Source of the DNA: Flammula alnicola | Taxonomy: Eukaryota; Basidiomycota; Agaricomycetes; Agaricales; Strophariaceae | Length of the DNA stretch: 64,000 nt | Direction of reading: 5' to 3' | NCBI GenBank assembly: GCA_015499995.1 | Contig: JADNRV010000127.1 | Location: 62,001 to 126,000, forward strand | In this document: piece after piece, positions 21,269 to 32,800 of the stretch | Position numbering within the stretch: the stretch's first letter is position 1 | Layout of the letters: every line of letters starts with the position of its first letter | Notes under the pieces: generated by a model | Database searches by the model: none | Seen by the model: the letters and a program-made list of their open reading frames with translations, nothing else | Told to the model about the DNA's origin: nothing | Made by a program: the position numbers and the translations under genes

Positions 21269-23524
21269 ATGGCCAGCTCACAAGCTTCAGCGGTTCGTTC
21301 GATGTTCTCTCTCCAAATCGTATCCTATGCTGACGTCTTTCGCTTTCCAGTTTGGCTTGAAAGAGCCCAGCTTGATCAAATTCCAGTCTCTGATCGATGG
21401 AAAGTGGGTTGACGCGAAGAGTGGCGAAACAATCGTCGTTACGAGTGGGTATCGCCGTGACTGCTGGTGGTTCATGTTTCCCCCTATCTCTAACGCTCGA
21501 CCTCAGACCCCTATAACAATGAGGAGCTAGGAACCGTCCCGGAAATGGGATTAGCCGAAACAAAAGAGGCCATTGAGGCAGCAGGGAAAGCCTTCCCAGC
21601 ATGGAGCGCGACAACGGCCAAAGTTCGTCTGAAACACAGTTGCTTTCTCGATGCTAACCTTTGTGATCTCTTCGCCCACAGCACCGCCATGACCTGCTTA
21701 TCAAGTTCTTCCATCTTATGCAGGAGCACCACGACGACCTTGGGAGACTCATCGTACGACCACGATTCTCTGACGTCATTCGCGACTCTGACATCGTCCA
21801 CAAATAGACCCTCGAAAATGGTAAACCTCTGGCAGAGGGGAAGGTATGCAATTGACAAGTTACTCCAGGGCGGATTTCTGATAGAACATAGGGAGAAACC
21901 GCGTACAGCGCTTCATTCCTCGAGGTAAGTTGCGTTGGCCTATAAATATTCGCCATTTGTTCATTTTCTATTTAGTGGTTTGGTACGTGGTCTGAGTATT
22001 TTTGATATGCCGAAGAGGTTTATCTTTCGTCTGCAGCTGAGGAGGCCGTTAGAACATATGGAGGTGTGTCTTTTCTTTGTTTTAATTTCAGCATGTGAAT
22101 TGATTGTTGGAATAGAACACATACCCTGTCCAATTCCTGGCTCTCGCAACCTCGTTATCAAGCAACCTATTGGTAAGTTTTTCTCCGATTATTGCTTTTC
22201 TGGGGGTTAAACACATCTTCGATAGGTGTTGTGTAAGTTTTATCGATAACAAGCCCTTGCAGTCCATTAACCAAAATTTCAGCTCGATCCTGACCCCTTG
22301 GAACTTCCCTTCTGCTATGATTACCCGTAAACTCGCCGCTGCATTGGCTGCTGGATGTACCGCAGTCATCAAACCACCCCCTGAGACACCTTTCTCCGCT
22401 CTTGCTCTTGCAGAGGTATGTCAACCACTCATATTATCCCAGTCTAAATCTTTGCTGATGGTCGTTAGCTGTCCCAACGAGCTGGAATACCAGCCGGCGT
22501 TATTAATTTCGTCACAACCCAGAAGAATGTTATTGAAGTCGGCAAAGAGATGTGCGAAAACAAAATCGTCAAGAAAGTTAGCTTTACTGGATCTACCCCT
22601 GTTGCCAAGTTACTATATGGACTCGCTTCCTCTACACTGAAAAAGTAAGTGTTTCTTTGAAGCTTTTCTCCCAACAAATTGACCAATAACCGCTTCTTAT
22701 CTCCTTGCAGGGTCTCGTTGGAAGCCGGAGGGAATGCACCTTTCATTGTATTTGATGATGCAAACATCGACGAGGCTGTCGAAGGTTATTCCTTATTATA
22801 CTTTTTTTTTTAAAGTGAATATACTGAACCTTCTATGCCAGCTGCCATCCTTTGCAAATTCAGAGGCAGTGGTCAAACTTGTGTCTGTGCCAACCGTATC
22901 TATGTCCAGTCTTCCATCTACGCCGATTTTGCCTCTCGTCTTGCTGAACGGGTCTCCAAGTTCAAGCTTGGCAATGGCCTTGAGGAGGGAACGTAAGTCG
23001 CCTTCTTCAATATTCGATGGGACTATGCTTATAAACCCAACTAATCTAGCACGCACGGTCCTCTGATCCACTCTCGTGCCGTTGAAAAAGTGGAAAGACA
23101 CGTCAACGATGCTGTTCAGCGGGGCGCGCAAATCCTCATCGGAGGCAAACCCCTGCCCGATACCACTTTCTTCCTTCCCACTGTGCTCTCGGACGTGCCT
23201 GCGGACGCCCTCATCAACAGCGAGGAGACCTTCGGCCCGCTCGCGTCGCTGTGCAAGTTCGAGACAGAAGAGGAAGTCATACGGCTCGCGAACAACACCG
23301 ATGTTGGTCTTGCGGGGTACTTCTTCTCGCGCGACGTGGGCAGGGTGTGGCGTGTCGCGGAGAGGCTTGAGGTCGGTATGGTTGGTGCGAATACGGGCAT
23401 TATCAGTCAGGCGGTCATTCCGTTTGGTGGAGTGAAGGAAAGTGGGTTGGGACGAGAGGGTGGACATGGGATTGATGATTATATGAACACCAAGTTGATC
23501 GTGTTTGGAGGCATTGGCGCTTGA
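21269..23524 (+). CDS. Succinate-semialdehyde dehydrogenase-like aldehyde dehydrogenase
   Basis: Fifteen exons close in frame at 493 aa: 21269-21292, 21351-21444, 21507-21622, 21682-21753, 21808-21843, 21892-21924, 21976-21982, 22037-22063, 22116-22172, 22226-22232, 22283-22415, 22469-22644, 22711-22784, 22842-22992, 23050-23524. Two exons are only 7 nt. ALDH hallmarks are all present: [24 protein letters not shown] NAD-binding block, [11 protein letters not shown], the general-base motif LEAGGNAP and the nucleophile motif GQTCVCANR. The order and the [11 protein letters not shown] segment fit class GabD/Uga2, which oxidises succinic semialdehyde to succinate using NAD(P)+ in the GABA shunt. 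No clear mitochondrial presequence is visible, so it is probably cytosolic. The neighbouring FAH-family gene converges on it. Confidence 0.92.
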
Positions 23525-23807
23525 GCTCGAATGCTCATCTGTGTTGATCGTCTTCACTTCGGAACTTAACTCTGAAGCCAAGGATTCTCCAACAAGCAAC
23601 AATAAGTATCTGCATATCTATCGAACCAAAGTGAACTTGTCATCTATATCTTGTAACAATATACATGTTATTTCCTGTTCCAAATATACGTTTCGTACAA
23701 TCATCCCCGGAGATAAAAATTCTTGTTTGATCTAGATCGGAGAGGTATTGACTGAACTTGCTACAGAGGACCTTCTAGGCCTAAAACCATTCACAGGTGC
23801 GATAAAT

Positions 23808-25130
23808 CTACAATTTGGAACCGAAGTATCCGCTTGCTTTCTCCTCCTTAACATCGTTCACCAGAGTGCCGATGCCATTCCCAAGCCACACACTCATTTT
23901 ATCACCATCCTTGAGGTAAGCCGGGGGATTCTTGACGAACCCGACACCTTTGGGTGTGCCAGTTAAGATGATGGTTCCTGGTTCGAGTGTGGTTCCCTGC
24001 GAGAGGAAGGAGACGGTTTGGCGGACGTTGAAGATTTGTTCACTAAGCGGGTGTAAGTGAGGGTGATTCGTATTGGTGAGGAAAAGACCCGGCTTACGCA
24101 GTGGTGCCATCCTGGACCGTAACTCCGTTAACTGTGGCTCTCAAGAGGACCTGTTGAGGGTCGGCGATGACGTTGTTGGAGACGAGGCATGGCCCGAACG
24201 GGTTTGTGTTATCTGATAAAAGAATGAGGTGGTCTATGTAAAGGTCGTCAGACAATAAAACACACCGAAGCTCTTGGAGAAGCCCCATTGTGACACGGCT
24301 AGCTGGTGTTTACGGAAAGAAACCTATTTCAAGCGAGCATCAGAATCCAGAATTTAAGGAAAGTCATTCGAAGAGAATGTCCGTACATCATTGGCTCCGG
24401 TATATCCGAGGACATAATCCAATGCATTTGCCTCTGAGACGTCCTTCGCCGGCTTGCCAATGACGATGACCAGCTCAACCTCGTAATCTGGGAGATGATC
24501 TTTCGGGGGCTGAGCAACTCGTGGGATGATAACAGTTGCGAGAGGCCCGATGAGGGATGTGACAGGCTTGTAGAACAAGATTGGGAAGCTACGTAGAGAA
24601 TAATCACGGGGCGTTAGCACTTTCAAAACGGTATCAGAAAAGGAAGAATACGTACGCAGGCTTGGCCATCTTCGCTTCAGCCTAAGAAATACGATATTTG
24701 TTTCGGCGGCTGTGTCCTTCAGAACTGCTTGAAATGCCTACCGCGTGGTCCGAGTAGTTCAACCCCAAGCATCGGACGACCTTGACCTCCTCGTTTGAGA
24801 GAGGGCTGAGAAGCTTTGACACCGTGAGCACGTTCTTGGTGACCTGTGCTGCAGGATCCAATGCAGAGCCTACGATTTCGTAGGCTCTGATGACCTTGCC
24901 CTCAAAAGCAGCAATACCAACTGTTGACGCGGAAGGCTGTCAGTTTCGGTCGATGCTGAGCTGGGCGGTGGCACTGACCATCCAGGCCAGGGTCAACTGG
25001 CTGTCCAATATGGACGCGCGAGGTCTCAGAAGCGACAAAGCGGATAACACGAGACCATTGCTGCAGTATGCATTAAATATTTCATCCAATGAGGTCCGAT
25101 AGAGCAGCATACCGTTCTGATTGGAGCCAT
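23808..25130 (-). CDS. Fumarylacetoacetate hydrolase (FAH) family protein
   Basis: Eight exons close in frame (304 aa): 25113-25130, 24979-25060, 24742-24920, 24656-24681, 24387-24588, 24266-24323, 24098-24212, 23808-24042. Hallmarks are RCLGLNYSDHA, PILFYKP, the metal-binding DYEVELVIVIGK (E-x-E-like), YTGANDVS and ILTGTPKGVGF. FAH-superfamily enzymes cleave or isomerise beta-diketo acids, or decarboxylate oxaloacetate (FAHD1 type), with Mg2+. The length and lack of the FAH N-terminal SH3-like domain favour the acylpyruvase/isomerase/decarboxylase branch over true fumarylacetoacetase. The exact substrate cannot be set from sequence. It starts 403 bp from the divergent cdc14-like gene and converges with the ALDH gene. 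Confidence 0.9.
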
Positions 25131-25533
25131 TTTGAAACTTGCAACCAGCTCGTCAGATAGTGGGCGCAATTAGTGGTTGACTGGTGGGACTGAGTGAGTC
25201 GGGAGGACGACGGAAACCAGAGGCGTTCCGTGCGCGAGAAAACAGACAGAACCTGAGAACAACATTAAAAATAATTGTGCCATCCAACACAATCCAACAA
25301 GTGATCAAACGGTGCCGCAGATTAAGCATCGGGCCGCTCGGTCCGTCCCTTAAAGTATACTCGATCACGTGGAGAATACGGCTACCGCGTTTTCGAACCA
25401 GGGTCCAAGAATAGGAACAGGAATACAAAGACTTTCTTGCCAACCACCTCCTCACTAGATACCCCCTGGGTCACTGGATACCCGCTGCGCGCTTCCGGCT
25501 GCAGCTGTTCACAAATTGAGTTGTGCGTAAATT

Positions 25534-27326
25534 ATGCCACTCGAGGATGCGATGGAGTCGATGCGAGCAAGCCTCCAGAGCTCTCTAGACGAGGTAGATG
25601 ACCGCGGTTCGTTTCTTCTGAACCAAATTCTAACCATTGAATTGAATAGCTCGCATCTCCACGGTCTTCCTCAAAGTCTAAGATGAAGGCACTGCAGATC
25701 ATTGAGCGAAACCTCGCCATGGCATGTTTCAACACAGATAACGACTCTGAGGCTAAAGACTGCTTTCTCGCATTGCAATACACTTTCGAGTGCAATAGTG
25801 CGTATCAAGTGCTCCGAATTTTCTGTCAAATGCTTATATAGAACAGTACCCTCGCATCTTCTTTCATGGATAATGACTGCGACCTCGAGATTAGACAGTA
25901 TCACCAACAGAGGCTCAATGGATGGTGGGTGTGTATCGTGGCCCATACATGACTGGCTCTCACATGAATGTTGTTAGATGACCAAGGATCTGAAGCCGAG
26001 GAACTAGCATCGCAACTTGCGCTCTCGCTCTCGCTCATACAAGGCACTGTTCTGAACCATGGACCAAGCAAACTCTACCTAGGAAGGAAGGCGGCTCTCG
26101 AGGTAAGTCTATCAAGTCATTTTTCTCTGGATGTAAATTAATTTCTTTACAGACGCTGCTGGATCTCCTTCTCGCTTCTCGCCATCTCTCAGTCTCCTCG
26201 GACAGTACCGAGGCAAAGTCCAAATCAGCTTCCATTACCCCGCATTTGACATCTGTGGTCCTTGACACCTTGCTATGTATTCTGGTGGACTCGACTGCAG
26301 CCCTGCGTGCCTTTGAAGAGGCCAGTGGCGTCCAAGCGGTCGTCAAGATTCTCAAAAGAGCAGGGACGCCTCGCGAGGTTCGGTAAGTCGACAGCTATCT
26401 TCTGAAGCACCTGGTACTCATTTCTCCCAAGAATGAAATGCCTCGAGTTCCTTTATTTCTACCTCCTTGATGAAACTCCTTCGTCGACTTCTACTTTGGT
26501 GTCCACCCAACTTACACCGCCACCTACAGCGCCAGCGACACCCATACGTCCACCCAAGCCCTACCTGTCAGCCACACCTATGCATCCTACATCCCGCTAT
26601 GGTTCATCAACCTACTCTTTCTCAGGTTCAAGCACGGCCAGTTTGTCAGTATCTGGATCTTCCACTTCATCGTCATCAAGGTCAACTTCTGGGAGCTCCA
26701 TGAAATCCTTCTCTTCAACGTCATCCAACGCGTCGTCTTCGACTACAGCCTCTTCCATATCAGCTTCTCCTGTTAAAGAACCACCGACCGTATTTCCTCC
26801 TTCCAAGATATCCAAGCCTCTAGCGAAAAGAGTAGCGACACCGTCAAACCAGCAACATCGCACTCCACCGAATTCTCCGCCTTTCTCGTCCGCTGCTAAA
26901 TTCCCACAAATGCGATCCATGATGATGTTGCGGAAGGACGTGGATTACGTGCCACAAAGTCCAAAGAAGCTCTCAGAGCTGGGTCCTCGGCCAACTCATC
27001 AGAAAAGCTTGTCGACCTCTACTTCTTCCCTTTCGCGCTCCCCATTCCAATCACATTCGCGATCTCGATCGCAGGTCACCTTATTGGGATCTATGGACGA
27101 AGACGGAAGCAAGATTTTGACTGGAGGCGCGAACGTTGTCAGCCCTTCTGTTCAGGGATCACTCGAAAATGGGGCAGACACACGAGGGTCGTTGGATAGA
27201 AGAGATAAAGAGGAAGGAAAGTGGAAGACGACAGAGGAGAAGAAAGAGTTACTCGGTACGATGCTGGGCAATGTTGATGCGCTCGTTGAAGGTGTTCGTA
27301 AGGCTGGGATTTGGGGATTGGGCTAA
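25534..27326 (+). CDS. cdc14: Cdc14-family septation initiation network (SIN) component
   Basis: Six exons close in frame (511 aa): 25534-25593, 25650-25797, 25847-25924, 25978-26102, 26153-26382, 26432-27326. The N-terminal ~235 residues are helical, with the family blocks FLALQYTFECN, GTVLNHGPSKLYLGRKAALE-like, VVLDTLLCILVDS and REVRMKCLEFLYFYLLDETP. These match the fungal Cdc14 family named after S. pombe cdc14, which partners the Sid1 kinase at the spindle pole body; it is unrelated to the Cdc14 phosphatase. The C-terminal half is a disordered Ser/Pro-rich tail with SQSPKKLSELGPRP-type sites, likely phosphorylated. The intron 25798-25846 was chosen because it restores frame; an alternative acceptor six bases upstream would not. 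Confidence 0.85.
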
Positions 27327-27522
27327 GGACGGGGAGGAGGGGGTGTTGAATGTCGATAAATTATTTTGCTGTCGCTTATCTATGTACCTCGTCGTTGCAA
27401 CTTGCTTTCCTTGCTTTCACTATAAAATGTTTGTGCTTTGTTATGAATGTTATGAAGAGAGTGGAGCGAAGAAAAATCTGCATCTTGTAAATTGTCACCA
27501 CCGCTCAATCTCACATGTCAAG

Positions 27523-28081
27523 CTATGACCGGCTCATTTTCCCAACGTTGTCGACTGAAGGGGCACCCCACACGAGCGTCTTCCCCTTCGGATCCAGAAG
27601 CCATGGCAATTTGTGTTCTAGACGCTGCAGCACGCCCCTTGTTGACTTGGCCTGCGCTTCCACGGCCCCAACCTCTTGCAAGATGATCGAATCCTTCAAC
27701 GCCGCCGGTGTTGACGCAGGTACAGCGATGATAGGCTGCTCCTCCTTCGCAGATGGGGACACGACGCCCTGACTTGTGCTTGTAGATGCCAGAACCTGCA
27801 CCTCCTCGTCCACGTCGTCGAAGACGTCCTGCTTCACCGCGCTGATCGAGTATGCCCAAATACCAACGGCGAACGCGCCCAGTGTGATACCCAAGAGAGC
27901 ATTTTTGAAGCGGTATGGCTCGCGTGCTCGTTTAAGTCCCGGAGACATGGACTGTTTTAGAAATAGAGAAAATAGAGAGTTGAGCTTTCGAGGGAGCAAA
28001 GTAGATTTGTAAGAATGGACGTACACCCGCGACAGGCCGATATGATTTCTGCGCCTCTTTTCTGTCGATATACTGCGACAT
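27523..28081 (-). CDS. COA3: Cytochrome c oxidase assembly factor 3
   Basis: Two exons, 28025-28081 and 27523-27951, close in frame (161 aa). The start MSQYIDRKEAQKSYRP and the core SPGLKRAREPYRFKNALLG followed by a single TM helix (about residues 36-57) and KQDVFDDVDEE match fungal Coa3. Coa3 is an inner mitochondrial membrane protein that, with Cox14, stabilises newly made Cox1 and restrains its translation. The C-terminal tail is longer and low in conservation. It converges with the cdc14-like gene and diverges from the nop13 gene with only 216 bp between starts. Confidence 0.88.
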
Positions 28082-28297
28082 AGTTGTATGTGTTCTGACA
28101 AGATATGGATGGAAGGTGGTGGCCTGCAGCAGCTCCTGCAGCAAGCTTCTGAACTTTGAAGGCAAAAGCGTGCGTCGAAATACCATCACGTGACATCTTA
28201 AAAGATTTATGGCAACTGTCACTGACCGTTCAAAGTTGAACTTCAAACGGCGAATTTGTACTCTCCCCTTCTTTTGCAGTCAGGCGCGGACACTACC
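28082..28297. promoter_or_regulatory. Bidirectional promoter between COA3 and nop13
   Basis: A 216-bp spacer separates divergent start codons of a mitochondrial assembly factor and a nucleolar RNA-binding protein. It contains ATCACGTGA near 28187. Shared control is plausible but unproven. Confidence 0.5.
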
Positions 28298-29833
28298 ATG
28301 AGCTCTTCAGCCTCACCTTCAGCTAGTTCCAGTCCAGAACCCCAAATTGCGCCGCAATTGAAGAGGAAAAGAAAAGAAGTCGTTAAAGAAGTAGCAGAAG
28401 AGGAAAGCGAAGACGAGGAAGAGGAGGAGGAAGCAGGGAAAGCTAGTTCGGATGGTTCAGATTCAGACGACTCTGGAGATGACGAGAAAGTGGATGGGCC
28501 AGAAGTACCTGTCCTCTCGCATGCAGAACGTCGGAGACAAAAGAAGGCGGCCAAGTTGGCTGAACTCGAGGAAACCGAGGGATTGGCATTGAAGAAGCGG
28601 AAACTGAAGGACGGTTCTGCCAAAGTCGTGGACGCTTCGTCAGCAACGAAACGACAAAACTCAGTGTGGGTTGGAAACATGACGTTCAAGACCCAACAGG
28701 ATGATCTCAGATCATTTTTTAAAGACGTCGGTGAGATTACTCGGATTAATCTGCCTACAAAGGCCCCCTCTGGTCCTGGAGTGAGACCAGAAAATCGCGG
28801 GTGTGTTGATAATTACTTTCGAACGAATTTTATTTTCTGAATTCTTTTTAGGTTTGCTTACGTTGATTTTGCAACACCTGAAGCGAAGACAGCGGCCATC
28901 GCACTCTCAGAGCGACCTCTGCTTGGCCGAAAACTGCTCATTAAAGACGGTAAGAAAAAAAATTATTACCTGTTCACTGTTCTAAAGTTATTTTTTTAGG
29001 CGACAGTTTTGCTGGTCGTCCTGCAGCGATTGCTGGAGAGCACATCATCAACGATCCTGCGCTTGCACATAAAACACATTCAAAAACTGCACAGAAGATC
29101 TTGCGGGCTCAAAAGCAACCTCCTGGACCTACATTATTCTTCGGAAACCTGGGATTCGAGACGACAGACACCTCGATCCGTGAGCTGCTAGAAGCGCATC
29201 GGCCTGGGAATAAGAAGAGCAAAGACGCTCCTCCCAATGCTGACGGAGAGGAACAAAAACCGAAAGACATCTGGATACGAAAGGTCCGGATGGGCACTTT
29301 CGAAGACTCTGGGCTGTGTAAAGGGTAATTTTAGTTCCTCGACACATCTATGCGCTTACTAAAACTCTCGTTTCATTCCCAGCTTTGCGTTTGTCGATTT
29401 TATGTCGGTGGAGCATGCCACTTCTGTGCTCATCAATCCCAAGAATCACCACTTAAACGGGCGAAATCTTGTTGTGGAATATGCAAGCCCGGATGCAGTG
29501 CGCCGTGGGGCTCCTAAGAGCAAAGCGGCAGGAGATGGCGCACCCACGAACAAAGGCAGGAGACCACACCGTAACGAACGCCTACAACAAAGGTCGGAAG
29601 CGCAGTCGCACAAGGCCATTGAAGCTCCCGCTTCTGAAGAGGCTCCTGCCGCAGAATCCAGGCAGAAAAATAACAGGGAACAAAAGGATCATTCTTCGTG
29701 GAAAGTCGATGACACAGAGGGAACAAGACACAAGGGTCCCAAATCGCGACCGAAACCAGGAGCAGCTCTCGCACTCGCCAAACGCGAATCTGTTGCTATC
29801 GTTCCCAGTGAGGGTCGCAAAATTACTTTCTAG
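28298..29833 (+). CDS. NOP13: Nucleolar protein Nop13, two RRM domains
   Basis: Exons 28298-28800, 28852-28949, 29000-29324 and 29383-29833 close in frame (458 aa). An acidic Glu/Asp and Ser-rich N-terminus precedes RRM1 (about residues 122-205; SVWVGNMTF, RGFAYVDF, LLIKDGDSFAGRP). RRM2 follows (about 244-345; PTLFFGNLGF, RMGTFEDSGLCKGFAFVDF). The GDSFAGRP and ATFEDSGKCKGFAF-type blocks are specific to yeast Nop13, a nucleolar pre-60S-associated protein. The Lys/Arg-rich C-terminus suits nucleolar targeting. The start chosen is the first ATG after a leader that is open but lacks an upstream ATG. Confidence 0.88.
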
Positions 29834-32800
29834 ATGTTTCGAAAGGTCATCAGGCTCCTACCACGGTTATGTTACACTTTCGGATTATTACCACGAATCA
29901 TGAACTTTATGTATTATGTATATCGTGTCGTACACTTGGATACGAGAGTAGGTGGGGCATCATGAATGACTTTGACTCTGGAGAGTGATGGGCGCCTTTT
30001 CTAAATGTGGAAGCCGAGGCTTGTTCTAGGCTCTGAACAGCTGCCGGTCCAATCACAGTCCTCGAGGCAATATTTGGCAGTTGTTGGACATAGGTGGCCT
30101 TCAACCTCGTTGGTTCGTTAAACCCAAAACACCGAGCGAATCGCATACTCGGTTTCATTACTTGTCTTCCACGAGTACAACTACTCAAAAACTTATTAAC
30201 GGCAGACCCCTTCGAGCCAGAACATCATTACTAAGCCTCGCTGTCCCGACTCTCGACCGGGGGTGAAAGGAATCAGAATGTGCTCGCCGAAATATCCAAG
30301 TAAGGACGACTATTATTATGACTTATTGACGAGCATTAGTGCCATGGGGTGCTGACGGCATTTGGGGGATCAAGTCTAGCCTTTTCTTCGAAACCCAAGC
30401 CCCAAACCCGCCGCAGCGTGACTATTTCTGGGTTCAAATTTCTACTAGTACTTCCCATTTCAGACCAAAATGGATCCGTGACCAGCGTTAAATGGGAGAT
30501 TCACCTAGCGTGTATGTCAGAATAATGAGTAAGAACTCGGTGAGTTAAAAGATGGGCAATAAAATCTGTCCCTCCAAGATTGAAATATTGACCGTTGAGT
30601 TTTAGTAATCTACATGAAGCAAAACGTGCCATGCAGAATTTGTCGTTCGCTGATCCTCTGCTTATCTCGGTCCAGAACGCTCTGAATTTATATAGAAACT
30701 GGTCGAGAATGCTTAAGATATTCTGGAGGATCTAGATCTAAAAAAAAATTGGCGCGAAGCTCAAGCGATCAAGCGAGACCATGAGAACAATATTTTTGAA
30801 ATCCCACTTGTATCATATGCGTTTTACGACCATTCAATGCCGTTTATAATACATATGTAGCGGTTGCTTCTCGCGCGAACCAGCAACACTGACGGGACAT
30901 GTCGGGAACGCTGCTGTATCCAGGGAGATGGTTGAACATTTAGCGGCCTCACAAGAGGTAGTCGGCGCCCAATATCCCTGAAATACAGAAGGGAGGGGAT
31001 TGGATGAGTCATTTCGAAGTTCTGTTGGTACTGGCCGGCGCCATAGTTATGAATTCGAATAATCTAACCATGTTCTTATCCCAGAGTATAGTAAATTAAA
31101 GGTATATGGGTTGCACGAAATAAGTTCGGTCCGTCAATGACGTGAAGGAAGCCGTTTCCTCACAAACTCGGAGTGGAGGATTAAAGGGATATTCGCGTAT
31201 GTAGACGGCCAACAACTGCAAAAGAATCGCTGCAGGCAACATCGTGAGTTTCCTAATGCGCTCAAGCCAAGCTTGGGGTGAGAAGGGCGAGTCAGCCCAT
31301 TTCACAAGATTGTTGCGCAAAGACAAACGAAGGGTTTTCTATGTAGATCATTCCTCTTTCTGCGCGCGAGATGTCAACTGACTGGGAACCAACAGGTGGT
31401 CCTCGGATTATGGTTGATTTGACAATTTTTTGAAATCCGTCGATTCCCAAAGCGACGGTAAGTTCGTTGGATACATAAGCCTTGAACTTTTTGAATCCGG
31501 AACTACAGGCTTCCGAACTTCAATTGGTAGGCGTTGGGTCTCGTGGGGCTGAAACTGGTTGCTTGAAACCCCCCATTCGGAATCCAATGCGTAGTTCCTT
31601 GTTTGCATGGCGAAACAGGTGCTTGAGTAGCTAGGATTTCCATTTGATTCGTTCACCCGAGGGCGGCTAGAAGGGACTAGACCTGACTAGACGAAGGATG
31701 TTGTTTGTCCTTGGTTTGTCCGAAATAGGATTTCAAAGGGTGTGAATTGATCCCTTTTGGTAATAAATCATAAACGCGGCTCCCAAGTTCATCCCAGAGA
31801 GTGTAGTAAGTACTCCCCCTTGACCTTTGTCGACGGACGCAAAATGCGGGCCTTTAGCAGGCTGCATATCTACTGGTCACAGCTCTCGGATTAGGAAGGG
31901 GCGTAGGCTGAACCATTCTTTGTTTTCGGCCCCAATGTCATAGCGGCCGAGCCTGGCAAGGGATGGCAAGATATATAGAAATCTCAGGATATTCATCGAC
32001 ATCTCTGATCTATTATCATACTAGGCGTTTCGCCGAAGCTGGAACTAATCGAAATCCCATGGCCCAGATGAAACGATAAGGGAGCATCAGCACACAGCTA
32101 CTCGTTCTCAGATGTGGCGTCGCCAGATCTACACCACTTGATCCAGCGAATGCCAGCACATTTTGAGCGGTCGTGACAGCCTGTGAACTGGATTCTTTTC
32201 GCCACAGGACCAAGGTGGCGATTGAGAGAGCCCCACTCAGAAACTCGGAGAATAACATGGCAGGGGAACCTCTCATTGGCTAGAAATATTGGTGTTTAGG
32301 TAGCCATCCTTTTGACGAACGCAGACGCTCTTCCTGGAGGGTACAGGCATTGCCTTCTCCCCGATGCAAATAACTGCGTGGGGAGCTGCGTGGCCCTTCG
32401 GCAGCGACCCCATATACGGCAGACTATTCGTAAACAAGATTTGAGAAACTTTGAAAAATCCTAGGATTTCTCAACCTCGTATTCGGTCCAACGGGGCATA
32501 TGACAATTCATATCCAATCTCAAGATAGACGTCCTTATTCACAAGGTACTTACCCATGACATCAACAGAGGCAGGCAAAACGTGGGTCAGTTTTGACATT
32601 ATTGTCAGGACAAATGCACAGCATTTTGCGTTCCTGCTTATCAAGCCGTCTCTTTCTTCGTCCGCCATGAAGCATTTTTTTTTTGTTGCGTGCCGTATTG
32701 CAGACTCTTCGCTTGATCCCAGAGCGGCAAACCAGAGTGTAAAACTAGCACGCAATCCACACTGTTCAAAAAGAACCCAACAAACGGTGTTGACCGTGTG

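Noticed and set aside
25841..25846. Acceptor at TATATAG (about 25840) for the third cdc14 exon
   Set aside because: It puts the conserved PSHLLSWIM segment out of frame; the acceptor GAACAG restores frame.
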